DNA of 32,367 nt, taken from Rickettsia typhi. Lineage in GTDB: Bacteria; Pseudomonadota; Alphaproteobacteria; Rickettsiales; Rickettsiaceae. The notes under the pieces were generated by a model that ran no database searches, was not told where the DNA came from, and saw only the letters and a program-made list of their open reading frames with translations. Positions 19,327 through 28,574 of this stretch are shown here, piece by piece; position 1 is the stretch's first letter; every line of letters starts with the position of its first letter. The translations under genes were made by a program, and so were the position numbers. The DNA lies in assembly GCA_945883665.1 (NCBI GenBank), contig CAMCXV010000009.1:1-32367 (forward strand), in the 5' to 3' direction.

Positions 19327-20004
19327 TTACTCAATATCCAATTCTTTATGTATTTGATATGATAAACGATAGTTATTATCAAGAGCAATAAAGACTGCTA
19401 ATTTTTTATTTGCCAAGTTTAGTTTTTCATCATATTCATCCATTGCTTGAACAAATACCGGTATATTATAAAGCGATTGACCTAAATCTGGAACTTCATT
19501 ATAACCAAGTAAATTTGCTGATATTATATATTTAAAAGCTGTAATTTTAGGTAGCAAATCCTGCCTAATATTATGATATTTTAAATTTGTAATTTTAGGT
19601 GAACAAACAATTTCAACCATATCAGGAAGATCTTGATATAGTGTTCCATTGGTTTCTATTTGAACTTTGTAATTTAATTGTAATAATTTTTCACACAATT
19701 TATATATTGGTTGTCTAAAAGGTTCACCACCTGTAATAACAACCAAAAATACTGATTGTTTATTCTGGCTGTTCTTACTTAAATTTTGAGTCTGAATTAT
19801 TATCTCATCAATAGATTTTTCTGAATAATCATCAAATTCAGTATCACAAAAACTACAGGCTAGATTACATCCACCTAATCTAATAAAAATCGCTGGCGTA
19901 CCAGTATTATAGCCTTCAGCTTGTAAAGTTTTAAATATTTTTTTTACAAATAAGCTATCTCCACTCCCATTTAATACTGAAAGTTTTTGATTTCTACCAA
20001 ACAT
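19327..20004 (-). CDS. queE: 7-carboxy-7-deazaguanine synthase QueE (radical SAM)
   Basis: QueE is a radical-SAM enzyme that contracts 6-carboxytetrahydropterin to 7-carboxy-7-deazaguanine. The 225-residue protein has the opening IFKTLQAEGYNTGTPAIFIR and the cluster motif C-x3-C-x2-C in GGCNLACSFCDTEFDDY, then the SAM-binding VVITGGEPFRQP, QIETNGT and VCSPK, all diagnostic of QueE. Codons upstream to 20067 overlap mraY and are not conserved; the ATG at 20004 lies five bases after the mraY stop. The arrangement mraY, queE, queC places tRNA modification in the cell-wall operon. Confidence 0.94.
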   Translation of the reverse strand: MFGRNQKLSVLNGSGDSLFVKKIFKTLQAEGYNTGTPAIFIRLGGCNLACSFCDTEFDDYSEKSIDEIIIQTQNLSKNSQNKQSVFLVVITGGEPFRQPIYKLCEKLLQLNYKVQIETNGTLYQDLPDMVEIVCSPKITNLKYHNIRQDLLPKITAFKYIISANLLGYNEVPDLGQSLYNIPVFVQAMDEYDEKLNLANKKLAVFIALDNNYRLSYQIHKELDIE

Positions 20005-20009
20005 ATTAT

Positions 20010-21098
20010 CTATCTTAATTTCAAAGAGGAAAGACCAATCAAAGCAAAAGCTATTGCTAAAATCCAAAATCTTGTAACCACCTTAGTTTCAGACCAACCT
20101 TTCTTTTCAAAATGATGATGAATTGGCGCCATTTTAAAAAATCTTTTACCATTAGTCACTTTAAAATAATATACTTGTATAATAACTGACAATGTTTCAA
20201 TAACAAAGATACCACCTATTATGGCAAGTACAATTTCGTGTTTTGTAATAACACTAATAGTACCAATAACACCACCTAGAGATAAACTTCCAGTATCTCC
20301 CATAAAAACTTCAGCTGGCTTGCAATTATACCACAAAAATCCTAAACCACTACCTACCAAAGCAGAGCAGACAACAGCAAGTTCTCCAACATGTGGTACA
20401 TAAATAATTTGCAAATAATTTGCATAGGTAAAATTACCTACAAGATAAGAAATAATAGCAAAAGCACTAGCTGCTATAGTCACGGTACCAATAGCTAACC
20501 CATCAAGACCATCTGTTAGATTTACTGCGTTAGAAGAGCCTATTATAACACACATTGCAAATGGAAAATAAAAATAACCAAGGTCAATTAAAAAAGTTTT
20601 GAAAAATGGTACAGCTAGTTCAGTTACATGAGAATGTAATGAGCAATATTTGATACTTGCAAAAGCAATTAAACTAACGGAAAATTGAAAAAATAGTTTT
20701 TTCTTTGCTGTAATACCACGATAGTTAAATTTACTAACTTTGGTATAATCATCTAAAAAACCAAGTAACCCAAACATTATTAAAACAAAAATAATTATCC
20801 AAACATAATGATTAGAAAGATCTGAAAATAATATTATGGAAAATAATGTAGCACTAATAATAATTATTCCACCCATTGTAGGTGTACCAGCTTTGGCAAA
20901 ATGAGAATCTGGACCGTCTTCCCTAATTGGCTGACCTTTTTTTTGCAACATTTTTAACTTTGATATAATTCTTGGTCCTATTACAAAACTTATAAGCAAA
21001 CTACTTAATATAGCAATTCCGCTTCTGAATGTAATATAAGTCATCAAATTGGCTAAATGCCAGTAATTTGCGTATGGCAAAAATATATTATAAAGCAT
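20010..21098 (-). CDS. mraY: Phospho-N-acetylmuramoyl-pentapeptide-transferase MraY
   Basis: MraY transfers phospho-MurNAc-pentapeptide to undecaprenyl phosphate, making lipid I in the inner membrane. The 362 residues and about ten membrane helices fit the family. Key motifs are present: [20 protein letters not shown], the Asp pair in [29 protein letters not shown] and the histidine loop [19 protein letters not shown]. It overlaps the end of murF by 11 bp. In most dcw clusters murD, ftsW and murG follow; here queE follows five bases later. Confidence 0.97.
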   Translation of the reverse strand: MLYNIFLPYANYWHLANLMTYITFRSGIAILSSLLISFVIGPRIISKLKMLQKKGQPIREDGPDSHFAKAGTPTMGGIIIISATLFSIILFSDLSNHYVWIIIFVLIMFGLLGFLDDYTKVSKFNYRGITAKKKLFFQFSVSLIAFASIKYCSLHSHVTELAVPFFKTFLIDLGYFYFPFAMCVIIGSSNAVNLTDGLDGLAIGTVTIAASAFAIISYLVGNFTYANYLQIIYVPHVGELAVVCSALVGSGLGFLWYNCKPAEVFMGDTGSLSLGGVIGTISVITKHEIVLAIIGGIFVIETLSVIIQVYYFKVTNGKRFFKMAPIHHHFEKKGWSETKVVTRFWILAIAFALIGLSSLKLR

Positions 21099-22479
21099 TT
21101 TGAATTCCTAAAGTTTCTGCGACTTTTTCAAGATGAATACCCCTGGATCCTTTGATTAAAATAACCTCTCCACCTTCAACATGTTTATTAATATCACGAG
21201 CTAGCTCATCAGAATTTTTATATGTATAAACTGCAATAGTTTTTGGTATATCAGTGATAATCTTAGTTACAATCTCCCCTACTAAAAATAATTTTTTTGC
21301 ACCTGATTTTACAATATGTGAAATAGCCGCATAATGAATCTTAACTTCATCCTTACCTAATTCATTCATATCACCTAATATCGCTATTTTTTTTGTATTT
21401 TGAAATTGGCGTAAATATTCAAGCGCTGCTTTCATAGATTCAGGGTTTGCATTATAGTAATCAGCAATGATATCATAATCTTTGTTATCTTTTTGCACTT
21501 TTACAACCAAACCTCTTCCAATCTTAGCTTTGAATTTAGAAAGAGATTTTGCAGCTTGATTTATATCAAGACCAAGGGTATGAATGACAGCAAAAACAGT
21601 TGCAAAATTAAATGCCATATGCATAGGTATAGCAGGCATAACAAATTCCAATTTCTTATTAAAGACATTATAAACTAACTTCACCATCTCTGAGTCTATA
21701 AGAGAATAAGATACAAATCGTACATTTGCGAATTGTGATTTACCAAAAGTTTTTATATTGCCAATACCAGCTATATCTATATTTTCCGTACATCTCTTAT
21801 AAGTAGAAATATCACGATTTAATATCGCAACCCCAGAATTAATATCAAGCCCCTCAAAAATCTCTGATTTTGCATCAGCGATTTTTTCAATAGATTCAAA
21901 AAACTCCAAATGCCCTTGCGCTACAGAGGTAATCACAGCTATATCTGGCGTCACTTGTTTTGTTAAATGACTGATTTCTCCAGCTGCTCGCATTCCCATT
22001 TCCATTACAACGAATTTATCATCATCAGAAATCGAAGCTAGATTAATAAGCACACCAAGTTGATTATTAAAATTCGCCCTACTAACAAAAGTTTGTGCAA
22101 AAGACTCTAATGCCAAGCCTAACATTTCCTTAGTACTGGTTTTTCCTACACTACCTGTAATACCAATAAACTTAGCTTTCGAATTTTGTCTTTTATATTC
22201 GGCCAGATCTTGTAAAGCCTCAAAAGTATCATCTACTTTTATAATTTTATCACTAGGTACGTCTTTTACATCTTGACTAACAATTGCAAGTCCAGCACCC
22301 CTATGAAAAGCATCTGAAACAAACTCATGCCCATCTCTTGACCCACCTGTTAAAGCTATAAAAATATCACCCTTGCCAATATCTTTTGAGTTAAAATGAA
22401 CCTTACCAAAATTCTCTTGAGATAAAATTTTAATATTTAATGCTTCGCTAATTTGCTTTGATTTCCAAATTATATTCAT
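21088..22479 (-). CDS. murF: UDP-MurNAc-tripeptide:D-Ala-D-Ala ligase MurF
   Basis: MurF adds D-Ala-D-Ala to the UDP-MurNAc-tripeptide, completing the pentapeptide consumed by MraY. The 463-residue protein shows the three Mur-ligase domains: a UDP-binding N-terminus ([25 protein letters not shown]), the ATP loop [15 protein letters not shown] (about 105-119), the central [10 protein letters not shown] and a C-terminal domain with [14 protein letters not shown] and ILGDMNELG, the last two characteristic of MurF rather than MurE. It sits five bases after murE and overlaps mraY. Confidence 0.96.
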   Translation of the reverse strand: MNIIWKSKQISEALNIKILSQENFGKVHFNSKDIGKGDIFIALTGGSRDGHEFVSDAFHRGAGLAIVSQDVKDVPSDKIIKVDDTFEALQDLAEYKRQNSKAKFIGITGSVGKTSTKEMLGLALESFAQTFVSRANFNNQLGVLINLASISDDDKFVVMEMGMRAAGEISHLTKQVTPDIAVITSVAQGHLEFFESIEKIADAKSEIFEGLDINSGVAILNRDISTYKRCTENIDIAGIGNIKTFGKSQFANVRFVSYSLIDSEMVKLVYNVFNKKLEFVMPAIPMHMAFNFATVFAVIHTLGLDINQAAKSLSKFKAKIGRGLVVKVQKDNKDYDIIADYYNANPESMKAALEYLRQFQNTKKIAILGDMNELGKDEVKIHYAAISHIVKSGAKKLFLVGEIVTKIITDIPKTIAVYTYKNSDELARDINKHVEGGEVILIKGSRGIHLEKVAETLGIQNAL

Positions 22480-22484
22480 TATTT

Positions 22485-23975
22485 CTATTGTTTTATTGAA
22501 ATTGTTTTTTTCAAAATTAGTAATTTTTTAGCTATTTCTATATCACTAAAAAAAGAGGTTTTATTACCTATTATCTGGTAATCCTCATGACCCTTACCAG
22601 CAATGAGTAATATATCATTTTTATTGAGTTTTGCTATAGCATTTTCTATCGCTTGCTCCCTACAATCTATTTCTTCGGCTCTAATTAGTCCTTTTAAAAT
22701 ATCAAGGCGAATTTTTTTTGGATCTTCGTTACGTGGATTATCATTTGTAACTACAGTATAATCAGCTAATTTGCAAGCTACTTTTCCCATTAATAATCTC
22801 TTTGACTGATCACGATCACCACCACAACCGAAGACTAAATATAATTTACCGTTTTTTGCTTTAATTTTTCGCAATTCTAATAACGACCTTTCTAAGGCAT
22901 CATGTGTATGAGCATAATCAACAAATATTTGAAAATCATCTTCAATATCACCTATTCTTTGCAATCTACCAGTTACAGCATTAACATGTTGTAACTTTTC
23001 TATTACCAGATCAAAATCCACACCAAGATTTGCCACTATTCTTGCAGAGATAAGAAGATTTGTTGCTTGAAAAGATCCGATTATACTAGTGTTAAAATGA
23101 TGATTTTTGCCATTATACTCAAAATAAACCTCAGTACCAACAAGAGAGGTTTTTATGTTTTTTATTTTAATATCACCGGTTTTACCAACTAAAAAATATC
23201 GTATTCTTTTTTCTTCTAAAAATCCTTTAATTATATCAGAATATGGAGGAAAATCTAATATCTCCGAATTAATCACTACCTCCCCACCTTCTTCTAAATT
23301 ATTTACAAAAAGCTGCAATTTAGCTTTTAAATAAGATTCCATATTATTGTGATAATCTAGATGATCTTGCGAAAAGCTAGTAAAACCAGCTGTTTTTACT
23401 TTTACATCACCTAGCCTACCTTGAAAAATACCATGACTAGAAGCTTCAAAAGCAAAATTATCTATTCCCATCTCTTTTACTTCATTGAGTATTTTTCTAA
23501 AAGTCATAGGGTCTGGAGTAGTGAGTAAGTTTGGCAAACTCGCTAAAAAATCATTATTTATTTTTATTGTAGATTCGAGACCTAAAGTCCCTAAACTTGC
23601 AGAATCTAATCCAAGTATATTTAATATTTGATAAATATAAGCAACTACGGAGCTTTTACCGTTAGTACCAGTAACTGCAATCAGATTTTTTGGCAATTTT
23701 GGATATAAAACCCCAGAAGCAATCGCAAAAGCTAATCTTATATTCGGAAGATAAAAAACTTTCTCCGATTCTTGTTTTAAATCATCTGAAAAAACAATTG
23801 CTCCTTTTGTTAAAGCTTCAGTAATAAAAAAATTACCATCAAAATCTCTACCTTTAATAGCAAAGAATGCATAAGCTGCTTTAACATTTCTAGAGTCACA
23901 AGAAATATTCTTAATATTATATTTTCTAAACAAAGAAGTTATTTTAGCTTGCATTATATTTTTAAGTTTTTCCAT
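22485..23975 (-). CDS. murE: UDP-MurNAc-L-Ala-D-Glu:meso-DAP ligase MurE
   Basis: MurE adds the third residue of the stem peptide. About 496 residues, with CDSRNVKAAYAFFAIKGRDFDG at the UDP-binding end given here only by its positions (about 25-46), the ATP loop AVTGTNGKSSVVAYI near 105 and FVDYAHTHDALERSL. DNPR followed by EDP (about 410) is the signature of meso-diaminopimelate-adding MurE, so the wall is DAP-type. The frame begins with TTG at 23978; I take the ATG at 23975, which overlaps ftsI by 14 bp. The ATG at 23954, just after the ftsI stop, is an equal contender and aligns better with short family N-termini. Confidence 0.94.
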   Translation of the reverse strand: MEKLKNIMQAKITSLFRKYNIKNISCDSRNVKAAYAFFAIKGRDFDGNFFITEALTKGAIVFSDDLKQESEKVFYLPNIRLAFAIASGVLYPKLPKNLIAVTGTNGKSSVVAYIYQILNILGLDSASLGTLGLESTIKINNDFLASLPNLLTTPDPMTFRKILNEVKEMGIDNFAFEASSHGIFQGRLGDVKVKTAGFTSFSQDHLDYHNNMESYLKAKLQLFVNNLEEGGEVVINSEILDFPPYSDIIKGFLEEKRIRYFLVGKTGDIKIKNIKTSLVGTEVYFEYNGKNHHFNTSIIGSFQATNLLISARIVANLGVDFDLVIEKLQHVNAVTGRLQRIGDIEDDFQIFVDYAHTHDALERSLLELRKIKAKNGKLYLVFGCGGDRDQSKRLLMGKVACKLADYTVVTNDNPRNEDPKKIRLDILKGLIRAEEIDCREQAIENAIAKLNKNDILLIAGKGHEDYQIIGNKTSFFSDIEIAKKLLILKKTISIKQ

Positions 23976-25890
23976 CAATTATATAATCAATATCCGTTAA
24001 TTCTTGAACATCCGAATCAGTCTCGTCAAGTTTATTCATACCATAAAGAACAGCTATTCGCTCAAGCACGGTCCCAACTGTTGGAGCGGCAGTCCACCCT
24101 CCTCCTGCAAAATTATAAGTTTCCTTAATTCCTTGAGGCTCGTCAAATATTATATATATAATGTATTTAGGATTAGTTGCTGGCATAATACCAAAAAACG
24201 ATGATATTCTTTTATCTTTATAATATTTTCCGCCAATTACTTTTTCCGCTGTTCCTGTTTTTCCTCCTACGTAATAACCATTAACTTCTGCCTTTTTACC
24301 CGTACCTTCTTTAACAACTAACCTCATAAGTTGTCGCATATATTTAGAAGTAGTTTCTTTGAAAATTTTCTCACCTACAATCGGTGTATTTTCTTTCCTT
24401 TTTAATAAGGTCAATGGATACATGAAACCACCATTCACAAGTGGCATCATTGCCTGAATAAAATGTGCAGGACTTTCTGAAATAGCATAACCATAAGACA
24501 TTGTTACTAAACTTAAATCACTCCATCTTGAATAAGGAGGAAAAAGAGGTCTTGCCCGCTCTGGTAATTCAATTTCAATCTTTTCCAATAATTTCAACTT
24601 TTTTAAATAGTTGCGTAGGTTATTTTTACCAATTTCAAGCATTATTTGACTAACTCCTATATTACTAGAATGCAAGAATATTTGTCCTATACTGTGCCAT
24701 CCTTTAACAGGGTGATAGTCTTTTACTTTAAATTTACCTACTTTCATATAGCTTAAATCATAAGCATCATTCATATTAACAATGCCAGTATCAAGACCAA
24801 TAGCCAAGGTCAGAGCTTTCATCCCTGAACCCATTTCATATACTCCTTGGGTTACCATATTAAACAATTGATCACCTAAAGCATTACCTGGATAATGAGG
24901 ATCAAAATCTGGTTTACTAACCATGGCAATTATCTCGCCATTATTTGGATCAACCACAATACCAGCAGCTCCTTTAGCGTTAAATTTCTTAAGTGTTTTA
25001 TCAATTTCTTCAGCTAATATATTTTGCACTCTAACATCTATTGATAATTGTAGATTAGAATTATCAGAATAATTATCTTCATCTTGAGTAGTTAACATTT
25101 TATCAAAAAACTTTTCTATCCCAGCTAATCCTTCCATGTCACGACCAACATATCCAACAACATGAGATAATAAATTACCGTAAGTATAAATTCTTTTTTG
25201 TTCTCTCTCAAATTCAAGCCCCGGGATACCAAGATTGTAAATATCTTCTTGTTGTTTTGGTGAAATATCACGTTTTATCCAAACAAAGTTTTTATCAATA
25301 TTTAATAATTCTAAAATTTTCCTCTTCTCTAATTCCGGAAATACTCGCACTAATTTTTGTGCTAAAATCTCTGAATCAACAATTTTTTTAGGTTTGGCAT
25401 ATAATGATGCAATAGGCAAATTCACTGCTAATAAATTACCATATCTATCAACAATATCCCGCCTGAACATATCATCTCGACCAAGAAATTTGTTGGTTGT
25501 AATTAAATCTACACTTGCAACAAAAATTAATTTTATGGATAAAACACTAAAAACTAATAAGAATCCTACAATAACTAAAACTAGCCTAATTTTGATTGTA
25601 TTTTCAGACAGATCCCAAATAAATACTTGTTTGAATATATTTTGATTCAGCTTGATGCGATCATTTAGTATTTTAGGTGATAAAGTCAGGTTTCTACAAC
25701 TCCGTTTAACTTTTTTTACACTGTAATGCTTTACTTTTAATAGAAATATTCTAAAAACCAAAATGCAAAAAATTAAATACCGAGCTAGTTTCAGTATTTT
25801 TTTTCTAAAAAAAGAAATAGAAGGTCTTGAACCATCCATAATATTAACAATGTATCTTAATAAATAATGAAAGTTAGATAATACATACAA
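23962..25890 (-). CDS. ftsI: Peptidoglycan transpeptidase FtsI (PBP3, class B)
   Basis: The division-specific transpeptidase that crosslinks septal peptidoglycan. The 642 residues contain a main membrane anchor at about 103-126 (LVLVIVGFLLVFSVLSIKLIF), a dimerisation domain beginning RRDIVDRYGNLLAVNLP, and a penicillin-binding domain. The active-site motifs are S-G-M-K (Ser about 355, in YEMGSGMKALT), S-S-N (about 407, in HSSNIGVSQ) and K-T-G-T (about 543, GGKTGTAEK). The cytoplasmic part before the anchor is unusually long, about 100 basic residues, with a second short hydrophobic stretch at about 38-52. An internal ATG at 25839 would shorten it by 17 residues. It heads the murE-murF-mraY operon. 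Confidence 0.94.
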   Translation of the reverse strand: MYVLSNFHYLLRYIVNIMDGSRPSISFFRKKILKLARYLIFCILVFRIFLLKVKHYSVKKVKRSCRNLTLSPKILNDRIKLNQNIFKQVFIWDLSENTIKIRLVLVIVGFLLVFSVLSIKLIFVASVDLITTNKFLGRDDMFRRDIVDRYGNLLAVNLPIASLYAKPKKIVDSEILAQKLVRVFPELEKRKILELLNIDKNFVWIKRDISPKQQEDIYNLGIPGLEFEREQKRIYTYGNLLSHVVGYVGRDMEGLAGIEKFFDKMLTTQDEDNYSDNSNLQLSIDVRVQNILAEEIDKTLKKFNAKGAAGIVVDPNNGEIIAMVSKPDFDPHYPGNALGDQLFNMVTQGVYEMGSGMKALTLAIGLDTGIVNMNDAYDLSYMKVGKFKVKDYHPVKGWHSIGQIFLHSSNIGVSQIMLEIGKNNLRNYLKKLKLLEKIEIELPERARPLFPPYSRWSDLSLVTMSYGYAISESPAHFIQAMMPLVNGGFMYPLTLLKRKENTPIVGEKIFKETTSKYMRQLMRLVVKEGTGKKAEVNGYYVGGKTGTAEKVIGGKYYKDKRISSFFGIMPATNPKYIIYIIFDEPQGIKETYNFAGGGWTAAPTVGTVLERIAVLYGMNKLDETDSDVQELTDIDYIIDGKT

Positions 25891-25986
25891 GAATCGTTAA
25901 ATCAAACCAAGAAATTCGATTTTTCATCACTATCTATATTTAAATTTCAACAAATTATTCTATAATAATTAGAAGGATGGAAAATA

Positions 25987-26007
25987 TTAGTAACAGTTAA
26001 TTACTAA
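25987..26007 (-). terminator. Possible weak hairpin terminator after the small DUF2674-like gene
   Basis: TTAGTAA and TTACTAA form a 7-bp perfect stem with a 7-nt loop overlapping the stop codon of the small gene, followed on the minus strand by TATTTTCC. The stem is AT-only and weak. Confidence 0.25.
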
Positions 26008-26237
26008 CTATTACCCAAAGAAGAGATTTTAAGTTTTTTATTTGGAGGAATAAAAAAACTATCTTTATCATTTGCAAGATTTGGATTATTTTGCTCCATA
26101 ATACCAACATAATAATCACCGTTCTTCATCAAACTTACAATGGACCAACCAGATTCCATATCTTGTTTTATATTTTCTAGATCTGAGGTTTTATTAGTAA
26201 ATGCGACAAGCTTTTGCAATGGTTTCTTGTGTGACAT
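26004..26237 (-). CDS. Small conserved protein, probably DUF2674 (Rickettsiales)
   Basis: A 77-residue soluble protein of unknown function. It begins MSHKKPLQKLVAFTNKTSDL and contains a compact core, MESGWSIVSLMKNGDYYVGI, then a Pro-Lys-rich segment (FIPPNKKLKISS). The sequence resembles, from memory, the DUF2674 family restricted to Rickettsia and relatives; I cannot confirm this by search. It has no signal peptide or membrane helix. It lies 113 bp upstream of ftsI on the same strand, so it may share transcription with the cell-wall operon. No clear promoter or Shine-Dalgarno was found. Confidence 0.6.
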   Translation of the reverse strand: MSHKKPLQKLVAFTNKTSDLENIKQDMESGWSIVSLMKNGDYYVGIMEQNNPNLANDKDSFFIPPNKKLKISSLGNS

Positions 26238-26416
26238 AAAAATATCTATTTCGTTAATAGTTTAATTTTTTCAAAACTTATTAAATGTATTGTTATCATT
26301 ATTATTGTAAATTAATAATATTAAAAAAGCAAATAAAATAATCTATAGGATTTATTAACGTGTTATGTTGATATTAAGAAATACAAGATGACCCTTCTTA
26401 ATTAAAGATCCAAAAA

Positions 26417-26453
26417 TATTTATCATACTCATCAGTATTTATCATACTCATCA
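26417..26453. repeat. Tandem 18-bp direct repeat upstream of pdhA promoter
   Basis: The sequence tatttatcatactcatca occurs exactly twice, at 26417-26434 and 26436-26453, with one base between (period 19). The second copy ends 12 bp before the -35 element of the pdhA promoter, a position suited to activator or repressor binding. It could also be a recent slippage duplication. Confidence 0.85.
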
Positions 26454-26465
26454 ACGTTGGTACTA

Positions 26466-26494
26466 TTGACAACATATTGTCGGTACATTATGTT
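26466..26494 (+). promoter_or_regulatory. Probable sigma70 promoter of the pdh operon
   Basis: A perfect TTGACA (26466-26471) is followed after exactly 17 bp by TATGTT (26489-26494). Transcription would start near 26501, about 21 nt before the pdhA ATG. This also rules against the upstream TTG at 26477 as the start codon, because it lies within the promoter. Confidence 0.65.
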
Positions 26495-26521
26495 CAGAAT
26501 TTCATTTATTTTAAAAAATGT

Positions 26522-27505
26522 ATGATTGAATTTAGAAAAAATAAAGCAAAGTTAAATAATTCCCAATATCTAAAATGCTACGAACAAATGTTGCTCATTC
26601 GTCGTTTTGAAGAAAAATGTGGTCAATTTTATGGTATGGGATTAATAGGAGGGTTTTGTCATTTATATATTGGACAAGAAGCTGTAATAGTAGGTTTTGA
26701 ATTTGCAAAACACAAAGGTGATAGCATGATTACTAGTTATCGTGACCATGCCCATATAATAATGTCTGGTATTGATCCAAAATTTGTTATGGCGGAGCTT
26801 ACCGGAAGAGCTTCTGGCTGTTCTAAAGGCAAAGGTGGGTCGATGCATATGTTTGATATTCCAGGGAAATTTTACGGTGGTCATGGTATTGTTGGCGCTC
26901 AGGTCCCAATTGGAACCGGTCTTGCTTTTGCTGAAAAATATAATGATACAAAAAATATTTGCTATACTTTTTTAGGTGATGGGGCGGTAAACCAAGGACA
27001 AGTATACGAGGCTTTTAATATGGCAAGTTTATGGGAATTGCCTGTTGTTTATATAATTGAGAATAACGAATATTCAATGGGCACTTCTGTAAAAAGATCT
27101 ACTTCCATGACTGAATTATATAAAAAAGGTGAATCATTTAATATTCCTGGTATACAGGCAAATGGTATGGATGTTGAAGATGTTTATAACGCAGCTCTGT
27201 TTGCATCTGAGCACGCAAGATCTGGTAAAGGACCAATTATTGTGGAAGTAAAAACATATAGATTCCGAGGGCATTCAATGTCTGATCCTGCAAAATACAG
27301 AACAAAAGAAGAGGTCGAGCAATATAAAGATCTTGATCCATTAAACGAAGTCAGAAATATTATCATAAATAATAAATACGCTACTGAAGATGAATTAAAG
27401 TCTATAGAAAAAAAGATAAAGGCAAAAATATCAGAAGTAGAAGAATTTGCAACTTCAGAACCCTTGCCTAGTTCAAGCGAGTTGTTTACAGATATATATA
27501 AATAA
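26522..27505 (+). CDS. pdhA: Pyruvate dehydrogenase E1 component, alpha subunit
   Basis: With PdhB it forms the heterotetrameric E1 that decarboxylates pyruvate using thiamine diphosphate. The 327-residue protein has the conserved [33 protein letters not shown], the serine-loop-like KGGSMHMFD and the ThDP/Mg motif [20 protein letters not shown] starting near residue 152, closing with [13 protein letters not shown]. The ATG at 26522 is chosen over an upstream in-frame TTG because a strong promoter covers that TTG. No clear Shine-Dalgarno is visible. First gene of a run with pdhB, pdhC and lpd. Confidence 0.96.
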   Translation: MIEFRKNKAKLNNSQYLKCYEQMLLIRRFEEKCGQFYGMGLIGGFCHLYIGQEAVIVGFEFAKHKGDSMITSYRDHAHIIMSGIDPKFVMAELTGRASGCSKGKGGSMHMFDIPGKFYGGHGIVGAQVPIGTGLAFAEKYNDTKNICYTFLGDGAVNQGQVYEAFNMASLWELPVVYIIENNEYSMGTSVKRSTSMTELYKKGESFNIPGIQANGMDVEDVYNAALFASEHARSGKGPIIVEVKTYRFRGHSMSDPAKYRTKEEVEQYKDLDPLNEVRNIIINNKYATEDELKSIEKKIKAKISEVEEFATSEPLPSSSELFTDIYK

Positions 27506-27521
27506 TTTTTTAGGTACATAT

Positions 27522-28499
27522 ATGCCAGAAATAACGGTTAGAGAAGCTCTGCAATCTGCAATGAAAGAAGAAATGCATAGAGATGAAAAAATATTCATCC
27601 TAGGCGAAGAAGTAGCTGAATATCAAGGAGCTTACAAAGTAACTCAAGGCTTACTTCAGGAATTTGGCAATAAGAGGGTAATTGACACACCTATTACTGA
27701 ACATGGTTTTGCTGGTCTTGCTGTGGGGGCCGCATTCGGAGGACTTCGTCCAATAGTTGAATTTATGACTTTTAATTTTGCTATGCAAGCTTTTGATCAA
27801 ATAGTTAATTCTGCAGCTAAAACCAATTATATGTCTGGTGGACAGCTTGGATGTCCTATAGTTTTTAGAGGGCCAAACGGAGCAGCTTCTCGTGTTGGTG
27901 CTCAGCATAGCCAAAACTTTGCTGCTATATATTCACATATACCTGGGTTAAAAGTTGTTGCCCCTTATAGCGCAGAAGATGCTAAAGGTTTGTTAATAAG
28001 CGCAATTCGAGATAATAATCCTGTAATTTTTTTAGAAAATGAGATATTATACGGGAAAAGTTTTGAAGTTCCGGATATTGTAAGCCCGATAGAAATTGGT
28101 AAAGCTAGAATAGTTCAAGAAGGCTCTGATATAACAATAATAGCTTTCTCTCTCCAAGTTGGTATGGCAATTGAAGCAGCTCAGATTTTAGCAAAAGAAA
28201 ATATAACCGCTGAAATCATAGATTTAAGAACGATAAAACCGCTAGATGAAGAAACTATTTTAGCATCAGTTCGCAAAACAAATCGTTTAGTTTTTGTTGA
28301 AGAAGGTTGGTTTTTTTCTGGAATTGGAGCAACTATTAGCGCAATTGTTACAAGAGAAGCATTTGATTATTTAGATGCAGCTCCTGAGATTGTTTCTGGT
28401 AAAGATGTTCCTTTGCCTTATGCAGAAAATCTTGAAAAATTGTCTTTACCTACTGTTGATGATATAGTGATAGCCGCAAAAAGAGCTTGTTATAAATAG
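27522..28499 (+). CDS. pdhB: Pyruvate dehydrogenase E1 component, beta subunit
   Basis: The 325-residue beta subunit of E1, completing the ThDP site with PdhA. Diagnostic segments are [18 protein letters not shown] at the start, [56 protein letters not shown] and the C-terminal [13 protein letters not shown]. It has no N-terminal lipoyl domain, unlike the longer PdhB of many other Alphaproteobacteria. The frame extends back to 27447 within pdhA; the ATG at 27522, with AGG seven bases upstream, gives the conserved N-terminus. It follows pdhA by 16 bp. Confidence 0.96.
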   Translation: MPEITVREALQSAMKEEMHRDEKIFILGEEVAEYQGAYKVTQGLLQEFGNKRVIDTPITEHGFAGLAVGAAFGGLRPIVEFMTFNFAMQAFDQIVNSAAKTNYMSGGQLGCPIVFRGPNGAASRVGAQHSQNFAAIYSHIPGLKVVAPYSAEDAKGLLISAIRDNNPVIFLENEILYGKSFEVPDIVSPIEIGKARIVQEGSDITIIAFSLQVGMAIEAAQILAKENITAEIIDLRTIKPLDEETILASVRKTNRLVFVEEGWFFSGIGATISAIVTREAFDYLDAAPEIVSGKDVPLPYAENLEKLSLPTVDDIVIAAKRACYK

Positions 28500-28574
28500 C
28501 TAAAATTTATTAGATTCTTAGGAGTTTTGTAATTTGTGGAATTAAATAGTATATAGTAAAATAGGTTGATATAA

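Noticed and set aside
26477..26521. Upstream TTG start for pdhA
   Set aside because: It lies between the -35 and -10 elements of a well-formed promoter, so the transcript would not contain it.
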